A stretch of 64,000 nt of DNA from JAWRCU01 sp033542235 (GCF_033542235.1 NZ_JAWRCU010000002.1:496001-560000); one strand, 5' to 3'; positions 51,312 to 60,574 are shown, numbered from the stretch's first letter. The notes: generated by a model from the letters alone, not told the origin. A program made the numbers and translations.

Positions 51312-52520
51312 ATGCCTACTCAGAACCCACGGCTGTGGGCCTACAGCCTGCCGGTCGCTTTGATGCTGCTGGCTCCCTTCGACATTCTCGCCTCGCTCGG
51401 CATGGACATTTATCTGCCGGTCGTTCCTGCGATGCCCGGGATTCTCGGGACCACGCCAGCGGTCATCCAGATGACCCTGACTTTCTACATGATCATGCTC
51501 GGCATCGGGCAGACGGTATTCGGACCCTTGTCCGATCGTCTCGGTCGCCGCCCGGTGCTGATCGGTGGTGCGCTGCTTTTCGCTGCTGCGTCACTCGCGC
51601 TGGCCGCCACCTCGGCGGCTTACCCCTTCGTCGCGTTCCGGCTGGTCCAGGCGACTGGGGCATCGGCAATTCTGGTGGCCGTTTTTGCGACAATACGAGA
51701 CGTCTACGCCGAAAGGCCGGAAAGTGCAGTGATCTACAGCCTGATGAACGCAATACTGGCATTCGTGCCGGCGCTTGGTCCCGTGGCGGGCGCGCTGGTT
51801 GCCGGGTCGTTCGGCTGGCGGGCCATTTTCGTGCTTCTGGGCATACTCGCCGTGGTGATGCTCGTATGGGCGCTACCCAACTGGCACGAGACACGTCGCC
51901 TCGGAGGGGCGCCGCGTGAAGCCGTATTCGGTCCCGTGCTGAAAAGCCCCGCCTTCTGGGCCTACACGCTCGGCTTCGGCACGGCCATGGGCACATTCTT
52001 CGTGTTCTTCTCCACCGCTCCGCGAGTTCTGATCGACGGGGCTGGGCTGTCGGAACTCGCGTTCAGCGTAGCATTCGGCACGGTTGCGCTTGTGATGATC
52101 GTCACGACACGCTTCACCAAGAGCGTCGTGAGGCGGCGGGGAATCGCCGACACCGCCATCCGCGGCATGACAATACTGATTCTTGGCGCCGGTTTACTGA
52201 CACTGGGCCAACTCTGCCTGCCGCCATCGTTCTGGTCCTTCATTCTGCCGGTATGGCTGATGGCGGTCGGAATTGTGTGCACGACCTCGGTTACGGCCAA
52301 CGGTGCATTGCAGGAGTTTGGGGACATTGCCGGAAGCGCAGTCGCCCTGCATTTCTGCGTCCAGAGCATCATTGCCAGCGTCGTCGGTACCTGTTTTGTC
52401 GTGGCGCTGAACGGCGAAACAGCCTGGCCATTGATCGGCTATGCGGCCGCCATGGCGGCGATTACGCTTACAGCGTTGCTGTGGGTTCGCAATCGGCAGG
52501 CACGTCCGCTTCCCGCCTGA
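51312..52520 (+). CDS. CmlA/FloR-type drug efflux transporter (MFS)
   Basis: A 402-residue 12-helix MFS proton antiporter of the DHA1 group. It is strikingly close to the chloramphenicol/florfenicol exporters CmlA and FloR: LAPFDILASLGMDIYLPVVP in helix 1, LTFYMIMLGIGQTVFGPLSD and RLGRRPVL in loop 2-3, ATIRDVYAERPESAVIY and GTFFVFFSTAPRVLI later. Mobile cmlA/floR proteins share nearly each of these blocks. Here it sits in ordinary chromosomal sequence without integron or transposon signs, and codon use looks native. Start 51312 (ATG) follows an in-frame GTG at 51309 and a GAGCGG site. A leader peptide and hairpin precede it. Confidence 0.88.
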   Translation: MPTQNPRLWAYSLPVALMLLAPFDILASLGMDIYLPVVPAMPGILGTTPAVIQMTLTFYMIMLGIGQTVFGPLSDRLGRRPVLIGGALLFAAASLALAATSAAYPFVAFRLVQATGASAILVAVFATIRDVYAERPESAVIYSLMNAILAFVPALGPVAGALVAGSFGWRAIFVLLGILAVVMLVWALPNWHETRRLGGAPREAVFGPVLKSPAFWAYTLGFGTAMGTFFVFFSTAPRVLIDGAGLSELAFSVAFGTVALVMIVTTRFTKSVVRRRGIADTAIRGMTILILGAGLLTLGQLCLPPSFWSFILPVWLMAVGIVCTTSVTANGALQEFGDIAGSAVALHFCVQSIIASVVGTCFVVALNGETAWPLIGYAAAMAAITLTALLWVRNRQARPLPA

Positions 52521-52589
52521 CCGCATCTGCGCGGGCGGCCTTCGAGCGAGGTCGCCCGCACTATCGTGGGCGCAGATGTGTCCGCTCTG

Positions 52590-53816
52590 CTATTGGACGT
52601 CGTCGCGACCGCTCATCCGCCAGCCATAGAGCCAGTCGAGATCGGTGGCGAGTTGTTCTGGCGACCGCGACTTCAGGAACAGGTTGCGGGCGAGCGCGAC
52701 CGGCCCCACGGCGTGCCAGGCGAAGCGGTTCAGTCCGCCGCGGCGGACAACCTTCGAGACGCGCGCGCGCCGCTCCGCGGCCCATGTCGCAAGCGCGCCA
52801 GTGGCGTCGGCCGAGGCAGCCGCTACCGTGTCGGCCAGCGTCACCGCATCCTCGATTGCCATGGCCGCGCCTTGCGCGGCGAACGGCGTCATGGCGTGCG
52901 CGGCGTCGCCGATCAGCGCGAACGAGCTGCCGAGTGTCCAGTCTTCGAAACTGACGGTATGGATCGGCCAGACCGTCCAGCCCTTGATCGCCTCGATCAG
53001 CCTGCGGATTTCCTTCGCGGAGCCGTCGACCGCTTGACCCAGCAGCGCGGCGTCGGCCTGTCCTGACCAGCCATGATCGAGCGGCCGGCCTCTTGTGACG
53101 GCGACGAGGTTGAGTGTTTCACCACCGCGCAGCGGATAAACGATCAGGTGGAACGCCGGATGGACAAAGACGCTGACGGATCTTGCGTCGGTAATCCTGC
53201 CAAGAATCTGGCCTGCCTCACCCTGTGCAGGCATCGTCGCGCGCCAGGCAATGCTGCCGGAGAACCGGCTCCTGCCTTTCGCCCCGGCGAGGCTGCGAAG
53301 CTTCGACCAGACTCCGTCCGCAGCGACCAGAAGCAACCCATGCTCTTCCGCCATCTTGCCCTCGCGGTCGATCGAGGCGGTGACGCCTCTCGCGTTGACC
53401 GCGAAGTGGCTGACGGAAGCGCCGGCGCTGAATGTGATGCCCGGTTCACCTGAGGCGCGGGCAAGCAGCGCATTTTGCAGATCGGCTCGGTGGACGACGA
53501 GATAGGGTGCGCCCCAGCGCCGCTCGGCGAAGTCGCCGAGCTTTACGCGGGCCAGCACGGCAAGGCTGCGGGCATCCACGAGCGTCACGTCGTCGGGGCG
53601 CACGGCCACCGATAGCAGCGCGTCGAGCACGTCGAGCTCACCGAGCAGCCGGGTAGCGTTCGGCGAAAGTTGCAGGCCGGCGCCCACCTCGTCGAGCCGT
53701 GGGGCGCGCTCATAGAGCTGGACGGCAATGCCGCGCCTGGCGAAGGCGAGAGCGGCCGTCAGCCCCGCGATCCCGCCGCCGGCGACGATGACCTGGCGGG
53801 AGGCCCTTCGCGCCAT
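52590..53816 (-). CDS. FAD-dependent monooxygenase (salicylate hydroxylase-like)
   Basis: A class A flavoprotein hydroxylase of 408 residues. The ADP-binding fold is VIVAGGGIAGLTAALAFARR at 9-28, the GAGLQLSPNATRLLGEL stretch follows, the D-G motif is AADGVWSKLRS, and the second FAD motif is LIGDAAHAMTPFAAQGAAMA near 300. The GAGLQLSPNA block is typical of salicylate- and 3-hydroxybenzoate-type hydroxylases. The natural substrate is an unknown aromatic. It shares a short intergenic gap (68 bases) with the convergent exporter gene and is near, but not coupled to, the zinc-finger gene upstream. Confidence 0.92.
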   Translation of the reverse strand: MARRASRQVIVAGGGIAGLTAALAFARRGIAVQLYERAPRLDEVGAGLQLSPNATRLLGELDVLDALLSVAVRPDDVTLVDARSLAVLARVKLGDFAERRWGAPYLVVHRADLQNALLARASGEPGITFSAGASVSHFAVNARGVTASIDREGKMAEEHGLLLVAADGVWSKLRSLAGAKGRSRFSGSIAWRATMPAQGEAGQILGRITDARSVSVFVHPAFHLIVYPLRGGETLNLVAVTRGRPLDHGWSGQADAALLGQAVDGSAKEIRRLIEAIKGWTVWPIHTVSFEDWTLGSSFALIGDAAHAMTPFAAQGAAMAIEDAVTLADTVAAASADATGALATWAAERRARVSKVVRRGGLNRFAWHAVGPVALARNLFLKSRSPEQLATDLDWLYGWRMSGRDDVQ

Positions 53817-53827
53817 ATGTCAGTGAT

Positions 53828-54076
53828 TCAAGCTGCTGCCGGCGTGACGTAGAGGCAGCCGTCGGGGCGGGTCTCGCCGGCCTTCAGCCCGGGCGAGTAG
53901 CGATAAAGGGTGGAGCAATAAGGGCAGACCTTCTCATTGTCGCTGCCCATGTCGAGGAAGACATGCGGATGATCGAAAGGCGGGTTGGCGCCCACGCACA
54001 TGAATTCTTTCACGCCGATTTCGATGACGGGATGGCCCGCATCGTTCTGGAAATGGGGTACGGTTCCGCCAGCCAT
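53828..54076 (-). CDS. Zinc-finger domain protein, NDUFS6-like
   Basis: An 82-residue homologue of the NDUFS6 (13 kDa) subunit of complex I. The zinc ligands can be placed at C27 (FMCVGANP), H36 or H38 (DHPHVF), C51 and C54 (VCPYCSTLYRY). The ATG at 54076 has AGGAGA seven bases upstream. The frame upstream to 54145 is not homologous. It stands alone, 11 bases after the monooxygenase start, and both could be read from one promoter as neighbours on the minus strand. It matches the NDUFS4-like protein at 31313-31618 as the second mitochondrial-type accessory subunit in this window. Confidence 0.88.
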   Translation of the reverse strand: MAGGTVPHFQNDAGHPVIEIGVKEFMCVGANPPFDHPHVFLDMGSDNEKVCPYCSTLYRYSPGLKAGETRPDGCLYVTPAAA

Positions 54077-54243
54077 GTCAAGTCTCCTACACCGCTTGTT
54101 TCGGCGGCCAAAAGCATGGGTTTGCGTTTGGAGCATATGCCGCATGTTTGCAAGATGGTGAAATCAAACTGTTGCATTTGCCTGTCACGAGATAGGCTAG
54201 GGGACGCCGCCCGCGGCGGAGCGGCGGCGAAGGGTTGATAAAG

Positions 54244-56454
54244 ATGAACGAGCTAGCGCCTGTCCAGAAGGAATTCGTCACCCAGGCCGCCACGCCGGAA
54301 CCAGGCTCGGACGGCAACCCCGACCGCTTCGTCAACCGCGAGTTCTCGTGGCTGCAGTTCAATCGCCGCGTGCTCGAGGAATCGCAGAATCCCAATCATC
54401 CGCTCCTGGAGCGCGTCCGCTTCCTTTCGATCTCCGCCGACAATCTGGACGAGTTCTTCATGGTGCGCGTTGCCGGTCTTGCCGGCCAGGTCCGCGAAGG
54501 CATCGTCGACAGGAGCCCGGACGGTCGCACGCCCCAGCAGCAGCTGGAGCAGCTTCTCCTCGAGGTAAGCCGTCTCCAGGAGGATCAGCAGGCGAGCCTC
54601 AGCAGCCTGATGGAACTCCTCAAGAAAGAGGGGATTGAAATGGTTCCAGCGGGCACACTGTCACGCGACGACAGGATGTGGCTGGAGGATCACTTTCTCG
54701 AGACGCATTTCCCGGTGCTGACCCCGCTGTCGATCGATCCGGCCCATCCTTTTCCATTCATCCCCAATCTCGGCTTCTCGATGGGTCTCCAACTGAGACA
54801 CCTCAAGGACAAGCACGAAATGACGGCTCTGCTGCGCTTGCCGCAGACGCTGAAGCGCTTCATTCGCTTGCCGGATCGCAAGGGTCTCGTCCGCTTCATC
54901 ACCCTGGAAGAAACGGTGAGCCTGTTCATCGAAAAGCTATTTCCCGGCTACGAGGTGAAGGGCGCCGGCACGTTCCGTCTGATCCGCGACAGCGATATCG
55001 AGGTGGAGGAAGAGGCGGAGGATCTCGTCCGCTTCTTCGAGACGGCGCTCAAGCGCCGCCGTCGCGGTTCGGTGATCCGTATCGAGTTCGATTCGAGCAT
55101 GCCGGAGGAGCTGCGCGACTTCGTTGCCACCGAGCTCGGCGTTCCGGCAAACCGCATCAGCGTGCTCGATGGGCCGCTTGCCGTGAGCCAGATATCGGAG
55201 ATCGTCGCAATCCCGCGCGACGACCTGAAGTTCAAGCCCTATAACCCGCGCTTTCCCGAGCGCATCCGCGAACATCGCGGCGATTGCTTCGCGGCAATCC
55301 GCGAGAAGGATATCATTGTCCATCATCCCTACGAATCCTTCGATGTCGTGGTGCAGTTCCTGCGCCAGGCATCGCTGGACCCGGAGGTCATGGCGATCAA
55401 GCAGACGCTCTACCGTACCTCAAACGACAGTCCGATCGTGCGTGCTCTGATCGACGCGGCGGAGGCCGGCAAGTCGGTGACGGCGCTGGTGGAGCTCAAG
55501 GCGCGCTTCGACGAGGAGGCCAACATACGCTGGGCGCGCGATCTCGAGCGTGCCGGCGTGCAAGTCGTGTTCGGTTTCGTCGAGCTGAAAACGCACGCCA
55601 AGATGTCGTTGGTCGTGCGCCGCGAGGACGGCAAGCTGCGCAACTACGTCCATCTCGGCACCGGCAACTACCATCCGATCACGGCGCGCATCTATACCGA
55701 CCTGTCCTTCTTCACGGTCGATCCGCATATCGCACGCGATGTGGCGCAGATATTCAACTTCATCACAGGCTATGCGGAGCCGGCGAAGGAGATGCGGATT
55801 GCGCTCTCGCCCTACACGCTGCGCGATCGGATCCTGGGCCATATCGCCGACGAGGTCGAGCACGCGCGGCAGGGTCGGCGCGCGCAGATCTGGATGAAGA
55901 TGAACGCGCTGGTCGACCCGATCATCATCGATGCGCTCTACGAGGCCAGTCGAGCCGGGGTCGAGATCGACCTGGTCGTGCGCGGCATATGCTGCCTGCG
56001 CCCGCAGGTGCCGGGCCTTTCCGAGAATATCCGCGTCAAGTCGATTGTCGGCCGCTTCCTGGAGCACAGCCGCATCTACTGCTTCGGCAATGGTTACGGG
56101 CTGCCTTCCGACGAGGCGATCGTCTATATCAGCTCGGCCGACATGATGCCGCGCAACCTCGATCGGCGCGTCGAATGCATGGTGCCGATCACCAACCCTA
56201 CCGTACATGAGCAGGTCCTGGGCCAGATCATGCTGGGCAATGTCATGGACAATCAGCAAAGTTTCGAAGTATTGGCTGACGGAACCTCGCGGCGCAAAAC
56301 GCTCGAGGAGGGGGAGGAGCCGTTCAACGCGCAGGAATATTTCATGACGAATCCCAGCCTGTCAGGTCGCGGCGGTGCCCTCAAGTCGCACGCGCCGAAG
56401 CGGATCGCCCAGTTCAAGCGCAGTAGAAAAGCGAACCTAGCTCCCGCCAAATGA
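54244..56454 (+). CDS. ppk1: Polyphosphate kinase 1
   Basis: PPK1 makes long-chain polyphosphate from ATP, reversibly. The 736 residues carry the N-terminal RFVNREFSWLQFNRRVLEES, the F-F-M-V-R-V-A-G-L helix and the phosphorylated histidine H470 (NYVHLGTGNYHPITARIYTD). The second conserved histidine is H608 (LEHSRIYCFGNG), matching the E. coli pair H435/H592. VDPIIIDALYEASRAGVEID belongs to the phospholipase D-like C-terminal domain. The ATG at 54244 is chosen over TTG at 54235. It overlaps ppx by four bases (ATGA), a synthetic and degrading enzyme pair. Confidence 0.96.
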   Translation: MNELAPVQKEFVTQAATPEPGSDGNPDRFVNREFSWLQFNRRVLEESQNPNHPLLERVRFLSISADNLDEFFMVRVAGLAGQVREGIVDRSPDGRTPQQQLEQLLLEVSRLQEDQQASLSSLMELLKKEGIEMVPAGTLSRDDRMWLEDHFLETHFPVLTPLSIDPAHPFPFIPNLGFSMGLQLRHLKDKHEMTALLRLPQTLKRFIRLPDRKGLVRFITLEETVSLFIEKLFPGYEVKGAGTFRLIRDSDIEVEEEAEDLVRFFETALKRRRRGSVIRIEFDSSMPEELRDFVATELGVPANRISVLDGPLAVSQISEIVAIPRDDLKFKPYNPRFPERIREHRGDCFAAIREKDIIVHHPYESFDVVVQFLRQASLDPEVMAIKQTLYRTSNDSPIVRALIDAAEAGKSVTALVELKARFDEEANIRWARDLERAGVQVVFGFVELKTHAKMSLVVRREDGKLRNYVHLGTGNYHPITARIYTDLSFFTVDPHIARDVAQIFNFITGYAEPAKEMRIALSPYTLRDRILGHIADEVEHARQGRRAQIWMKMNALVDPIIIDALYEASRAGVEIDLVVRGICCLRPQVPGLSENIRVKSIVGRFLEHSRIYCFGNGYGLPSDEAIVYISSADMMPRNLDRRVECMVPITNPTVHEQVLGQIMLGNVMDNQQSFEVLADGTSRRKTLEEGEEPFNAQEYFMTNPSLSGRGGALKSHAPKRIAQFKRSRKANLAPAK

Positions 56455-57971
56455 TCTCCCATTCACAGGGCCGGCTGCAGGACCGCCGACCGCTGTCCGT
56501 CATCGACATCGGGTCGAACTCGATTCGACTTGTCATCTATGAGGGGATAGCGCGCTCGCCGACGATCCTGTTCAACGAGAAGATGCTGGCGGGGCTCGGT
56601 CGCGGTATCGTTTCCACCGGCAAGCTCGATCCCGAGGCAGTGACGCGCGCCGTTGGCGAGTTCCGCCGCTTCCGTGCCCTTTCCGAGCAGGCGGGCTCCG
56701 AGCAGCTTTACGTCATCGCGACTGCGGCAGCGCGCGAGGCCGAGAACGGCATGGATTTCATCCACAGAGCCGAGGCGATCCTCGGCACGGAAATCCGTGT
56801 TCTCTCTGGCCGAGAGGAAGCCCATTATTCCGCCCTCGGCGTGATCTCGGGCTTCCATCCGGCGAACGGCATCGCCGGCGACCTTGGCGGCGGCAGCCTC
56901 GAACTGATCGATGTCGACGGCATTTCAATCGGCGACGGCATCACCCTGCCTCTCGGCGGCCTGCGCCTGCAGGATCAATCCAAGGGCTCGCTCGTGGCCG
57001 CCCAGAAATATGTGCGCGAGCAGCTCCGGCGCGCCAAGCTCCTTTCGACAGGGCAGGGGCGGGCCTTCTACGCCGTCGGCGGCACCTGGCGAAACCTCGC
57101 CCGGCTGCACATGACCGCGACGAACTATCCGCTCGCGGTCATGCACCACTACGAAATGGCTCCGGATACCTCGGCCAATTTCCTGCGCCAGATCGGGCGC
57201 GGCGAGATGGACAAGATTCCCGGCATCGAGCGCGTGTCGAGAAGCCGCCGCGCACTCCTGCCTTATGGTGCGATCGTGCTGCAGGAAATCATTGCCGCTA
57301 TGAAGCCGTCGAAGATCGTCGTGTCGGCGCTCGGCGTGCGCGAAGGCTTCCTCTACTCGCTGCTGTCCCCGGAAGAGCAGCGGACCGACCCGCTGCTCTC
57401 GGCGGCGGAGGAGCTGGCGTGGCTGCGCGCCCGCTCGGTGACGCATGCGCGCGAGCTGGCGGATTGGACCGGCGCGACCTTCTCCGCCTTCGGCATCGAA
57501 GAGACCGAGGAGGAAGTGCGCTACCGGCGTGCTGCCTGCCTGCTTGCCGACATTGGCTGGCGAGCGCACCCCGATTATCGGGGCACGCAGTCGCTCAACA
57601 TCATCGCGCACGCTTCCTTCATCGGCATCGACCACCCGGGCCGAGCCTTCATTGCGCTTACGAACCTCTATCGCCATGAAGGCGTGTTCGATGAGACGCT
57701 TGCTACCGACCTCAAGGCGCTGGCCCCGCCGCGCTATGTCGAGCGCGCCCGCCTGCTTGGCGCCATGATGCGGGTCGTCTACCTGCTATCGGCCGCGATG
57801 CCGGGCGTGATCCCGAAACTGCGCTGGCAGCGCCGCGAAAATGGCGGCCTCGATCTTGTGATTCCACGGGAGCTCCGCGCACTCGACGGCGAGCGCCCGG
57901 CCGGCCGAATTGCACAGCTCGCCAAGGTCAGCGGCAGGGAGCTGAGGCTGGTGGTGGAGGAAGGGCAATAG
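56451..57971 (+). CDS. ppx: Exopolyphosphatase / guanosine pentaphosphate phosphohydrolase
   Basis: This enzyme removes terminal phosphate from polyphosphate, and possibly from pppGpp. The 506 residues start the actin-like ATPase fold with VIDIGSNSIRLVIYEG at about 18-33, the second phosphate loop is IAGDLGGGSLELID and the catalytic Glu lies in VIATAAAREAENG. An HD-like C-terminal domain contains HASFIGIDHPGRAF. It is translationally coupled to ppk1. Its TAG stop (57969-57971) lies inside the left arm of an inverted 8-bp array, and the last codons GGG CAA are part of the array. Confidence 0.94.
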   Translation: MISHSQGRLQDRRPLSVIDIGSNSIRLVIYEGIARSPTILFNEKMLAGLGRGIVSTGKLDPEAVTRAVGEFRRFRALSEQAGSEQLYVIATAAAREAENGMDFIHRAEAILGTEIRVLSGREEAHYSALGVISGFHPANGIAGDLGGGSLELIDVDGISIGDGITLPLGGLRLQDQSKGSLVAAQKYVREQLRRAKLLSTGQGRAFYAVGGTWRNLARLHMTATNYPLAVMHHYEMAPDTSANFLRQIGRGEMDKIPGIERVSRSRRALLPYGAIVLQEIIAAMKPSKIVVSALGVREGFLYSLLSPEEQRTDPLLSAAEELAWLRARSVTHARELADWTGATFSAFGIEETEEEVRYRRAACLLADIGWRAHPDYRGTQSLNIIAHASFIGIDHPGRAFIALTNLYRHEGVFDETLATDLKALAPPRYVERARLLGAMMRVVYLLSAAMPGVIPKLRWQRRENGGLDLVIPRELRALDGERPAGRIAQLAKVSGRELRLVVEEGQ

Positions 57972-58104
57972 GGCAATAAGGCAATACGGCAGTAGGGGAT
58001 CTCGCGATCGCCATTGAAAGCAGGAGCAAGTTGCTTCGGCTATCCGCAAGCTATTGAGCAAGCCAGCCCCTATTGCCCTATTGCCTTATTGCCCTATTCC
58101 CCTT
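57961..58104. repeat. Inverted array of a degenerate 8-bp repeat, copy 2
   Basis: Units of the form GGGSARTA run in tandem at 57963-57994, then GGGG. The opposite array is CCCC followed by four units at 58071-58102. The 38-base arms (57961-57998 and 58067-58104) pair with three exceptions, one of them a G-U pair. The loop is 68 bases. The left arm contains the ppx stop codon and the right arm contains the stop codon of the convergent rnd gene (58094-58096). It is the same design as 19631-19753. Confidence 0.85.
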
Positions 58105-59257
58105 CACCCGTCTCAAACACCACGATCTTTCGTTTTTCGAACTTGATGGCGATCTCGCCGCGCACGAGCTTCAGCGCCTGCTCGCCGAAGACCTCGCGCC
58201 GCCAGCCGCGAAGCGCGGCAACATCAGCCTTTTCGCCTTCATTGGCTATTTTGTCGATGTCGTCGCCGGAGGCGAGTACCTTCGTGGCGACGCCTTCCTT
58301 TTCGGCGATAAGCCTTAGAAGCACCTTCAGAAGCTCCGCGGCAGCATTCGAGCCCTCGGCCGCTTGCGGCGGGCGCGGCAGCTTCGGCAATTGTTCTTTC
58401 GGCACCGAAAGCGCCTCGTTGACCACCGCCAGGAGCGCAGTGGCGGCCGCCGAGCGTTCCCACCCCCTCGGGGTTGTGCGCAGCCGCGCCAGCGCTGCTG
58501 CGTCGTGCGGCTGCTGCTGCGCTATCTCGTAGACTGCCTCGTCCTTGACGACGCGGCCACGCGGGACGTTGCGCTCGCGCGCCTCACGTTCGCGCCAGGC
58601 CGCAACTGCCTTCAGCACGGCCAATTCCTGCGGCTTGCGAATGCGCATCTTGAGCCGCTTCCAGGCATCCTCCGGATGCGGGTCATAGGTCTCGCGCGAG
58701 GTGAGGATTTCCATTTCTTCGTTGAGCCAATGGGCGCGGTCCTCGCGCTCGAGCTCGGCCTTCAGATGACGATAGACCTCCATCAGGTAGGTGACGTCCG
58801 CGAGCGCGTATTCGAGCTGCTTGTCCGTCAGGGGGCGGTTGCGCCAGTCGGTGAAACGCGAGGATTTGTCGATATGCGCGCCCGTGATCTTCTGGACGAG
58901 CTGATCGTAGGAGACGCTGTCGCCGAAGCCGCAGACCATGGCTGCGACCTGCGTGTCGAAGACCGGGTGAGGGATGAGACCGCCGCGATTGAAGATGATC
59001 TCGATGTCCTGGCGCGCCGCATGAAAGACCTTCACGATCTTCTCATTGGCCATCAGCCGGAAGAACGGCTCGAGCTCGATCTCGGGCGAAAGGGGGTCGA
59101 TCAGCGCCGAAGTGCCCGGCGTGGCGATCTGGATCAGGCAGAGTTCAGGCCAGTAGGTTGTCTCTCGGATGAACTCGGTGTCGACGGTGACAAACTCTGC
59201 GGCTTCGAACCTGGCGATGACCGAATTGAGGTCGTCCTGCTTGGTGATGAGATGCAT
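58094..59257 (-). CDS. rnd: Ribonuclease D
   Basis: A DEDD-family 3'-5' exoribonuclease that trims tRNA precursors, 387 residues. Exo I is VTVDTEF with D26 and E28, Exo II is FHAARQDIEII near 80, Exo III is YALADVTYLMEVY near 155-167, and the HRDC domain follows (KPQELAVLKAVAAWREREAR, VLASGDDID). The ATG at 59257 has a weak ribosome site. The last few codons (GEGE) fall in the right arm of the inverted 8-bp array. It is 72 bases downstream of the MFS gene in the same direction. Confidence 0.95.
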   Translation of the reverse strand: MHLITKQDDLNSVIARFEAAEFVTVDTEFIRETTYWPELCLIQIATPGTSALIDPLSPEIELEPFFRLMANEKIVKVFHAARQDIEIIFNRGGLIPHPVFDTQVAAMVCGFGDSVSYDQLVQKITGAHIDKSSRFTDWRNRPLTDKQLEYALADVTYLMEVYRHLKAELEREDRAHWLNEEMEILTSRETYDPHPEDAWKRLKMRIRKPQELAVLKAVAAWREREARERNVPRGRVVKDEAVYEIAQQQPHDAAALARLRTTPRGWERSAAATALLAVVNEALSVPKEQLPKLPRPPQAAEGSNAAAELLKVLLRLIAEKEGVATKVLASGDDIDKIANEGEKADVAALRGWRREVFGEQALKLVRGEIAIKFEKRKIVVFETGEGE

Positions 59258-59329
59258 GAACAATCTTTAGGTGCGTAAGGAACTTCTGTCCTTTTCAGGC
59301 GAGAGGCTGTTCGTCAAGCGCGGGCACAC

Positions 59330-60574
59330 TCAGCTTTTGCCGGAGGAGTCCTCCGATTCGCCGGCACGGGCAAGCTTGGCAAATACCGTCGAGGTGCGCA
59401 AAAGGGCGGTGAAACGGCCTCGTTTGGCGTCAGGAACGCTCGACCGCGTGCCCATCCGGTAGACGATGATGACGATGAATATGAGATAGACTCCGGCGCT
59501 GAAGAGGAACAGCGACTGCGGTCCGAAATGCTGCATGAACCAGGATGCGGTAACTGGGCCGCCGATGGCGCCGATCGAATAGAAGAGCATCAGGGCAGCA
59601 TTTACCAGGACAAATTCGCCTTTGCCGGCGCGATCGTTGGCATGTGCTGCCGAGAGCGAATAGAGCGGCATTGCGAACGAGCCGAAGATGAAGACCAGGA
59701 TGAAGTTGGCAAGGGGCTCGGAGCCGGCGAGGAAGACGAGCGCCAGAGCTGCACCCAATGATCCTGCTGTGGAGACAAGCAGGACGGTGCGGCGGTCCCA
59801 GCGATCCGACAGATAGCCGAGCGGGTATTGGATGACTGCCCCGCCGAATATGCTGACTGAGACGAAGGTTGCGACGTCTGCAACCGACAGCCCGATCTGC
59901 TCGGCATAGACGGGCGAGAGCGTACGGAAAGCGCTGTTGGTGATGCCGACGGCGATGCAGCCGATCGAGCCCAGCGGAGAGATGCGCCAGACCTTGGCAA
60001 GATCGAGCTTGACCTCTTCGGGCGGCGTCGGGTTCGAGCGGTCCGCAATCGAGACCGGGACCAGCGAGAGCGTGATCATCATCGACATGATGGCGAAGAT
60101 CGTGAAACCGTCCGCGCCCAGGACCGGGATCATGAATTGCGCTCCGGTGACGGAGCCGATGTCGATAATCCGGTAGAGCGCCAGAACCCGCGCCCGGTCG
60201 GCATTCGAGGCGCCGGAGTTCAACCAGCTCTCCATGACGGTGAACAGGCCCGAAAAACAGAAGCCAGTCGCGAAGCGGACTGCCGACCACATCACCGGGT
60301 CTATCACCAGGACGAGAAGCAGAGTGCCTGCCGCCGCGATCGCCGCCAATGCCGCGAAGGAACGAACATGGCCGACGGCGCGCATCATCCGGCTGATCGT
60401 AAGGCAGCCAAGCAGGAAGCCGAGGAAGTAGAAGGTGCCGATGAAGCCGATCGTCGAGGCTTGGAAGCCTTCCAGCGATCCGCGCATGGCGATCAGCGTT
60501 CCCTGCAGGCCGTTGCCGCCGAGCAGCAGGCCGGCGGTGATCAGCAACGGGATGAGCGGACGGAGGGTGGACAT
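59330..60574 (-). CDS. MFS transporter
   Basis: A 12-helix major facilitator of 414 residues, close in style to YcaD-type permeases. Helix 1 is LIPLLITAGLLLGGNGLQGT, the loop 2-3 region has MRAVGHVRSFAAL, and the loop 8-9 repeat QYPLGYLSDRWDRRTVLLV is typical. The substrate is unknown. It is placed between rnd and aspS, a linkage I recall in several rhizobia. It is divergent from aspS across 220 bases. Confidence 0.9.
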   Translation of the reverse strand: MSTLRPLIPLLITAGLLLGGNGLQGTLIAMRGSLEGFQASTIGFIGTFYFLGFLLGCLTISRMMRAVGHVRSFAALAAIAAAGTLLLVLVIDPVMWSAVRFATGFCFSGLFTVMESWLNSGASNADRARVLALYRIIDIGSVTGAQFMIPVLGADGFTIFAIMSMMITLSLVPVSIADRSNPTPPEEVKLDLAKVWRISPLGSIGCIAVGITNSAFRTLSPVYAEQIGLSVADVATFVSVSIFGGAVIQYPLGYLSDRWDRRTVLLVSTAGSLGAALALVFLAGSEPLANFILVFIFGSFAMPLYSLSAAHANDRAGKGEFVLVNAALMLFYSIGAIGGPVTASWFMQHFGPQSLFLFSAGVYLIFIVIIVYRMGTRSSVPDAKRGRFTALLRTSTVFAKLARAGESEDSSGKS

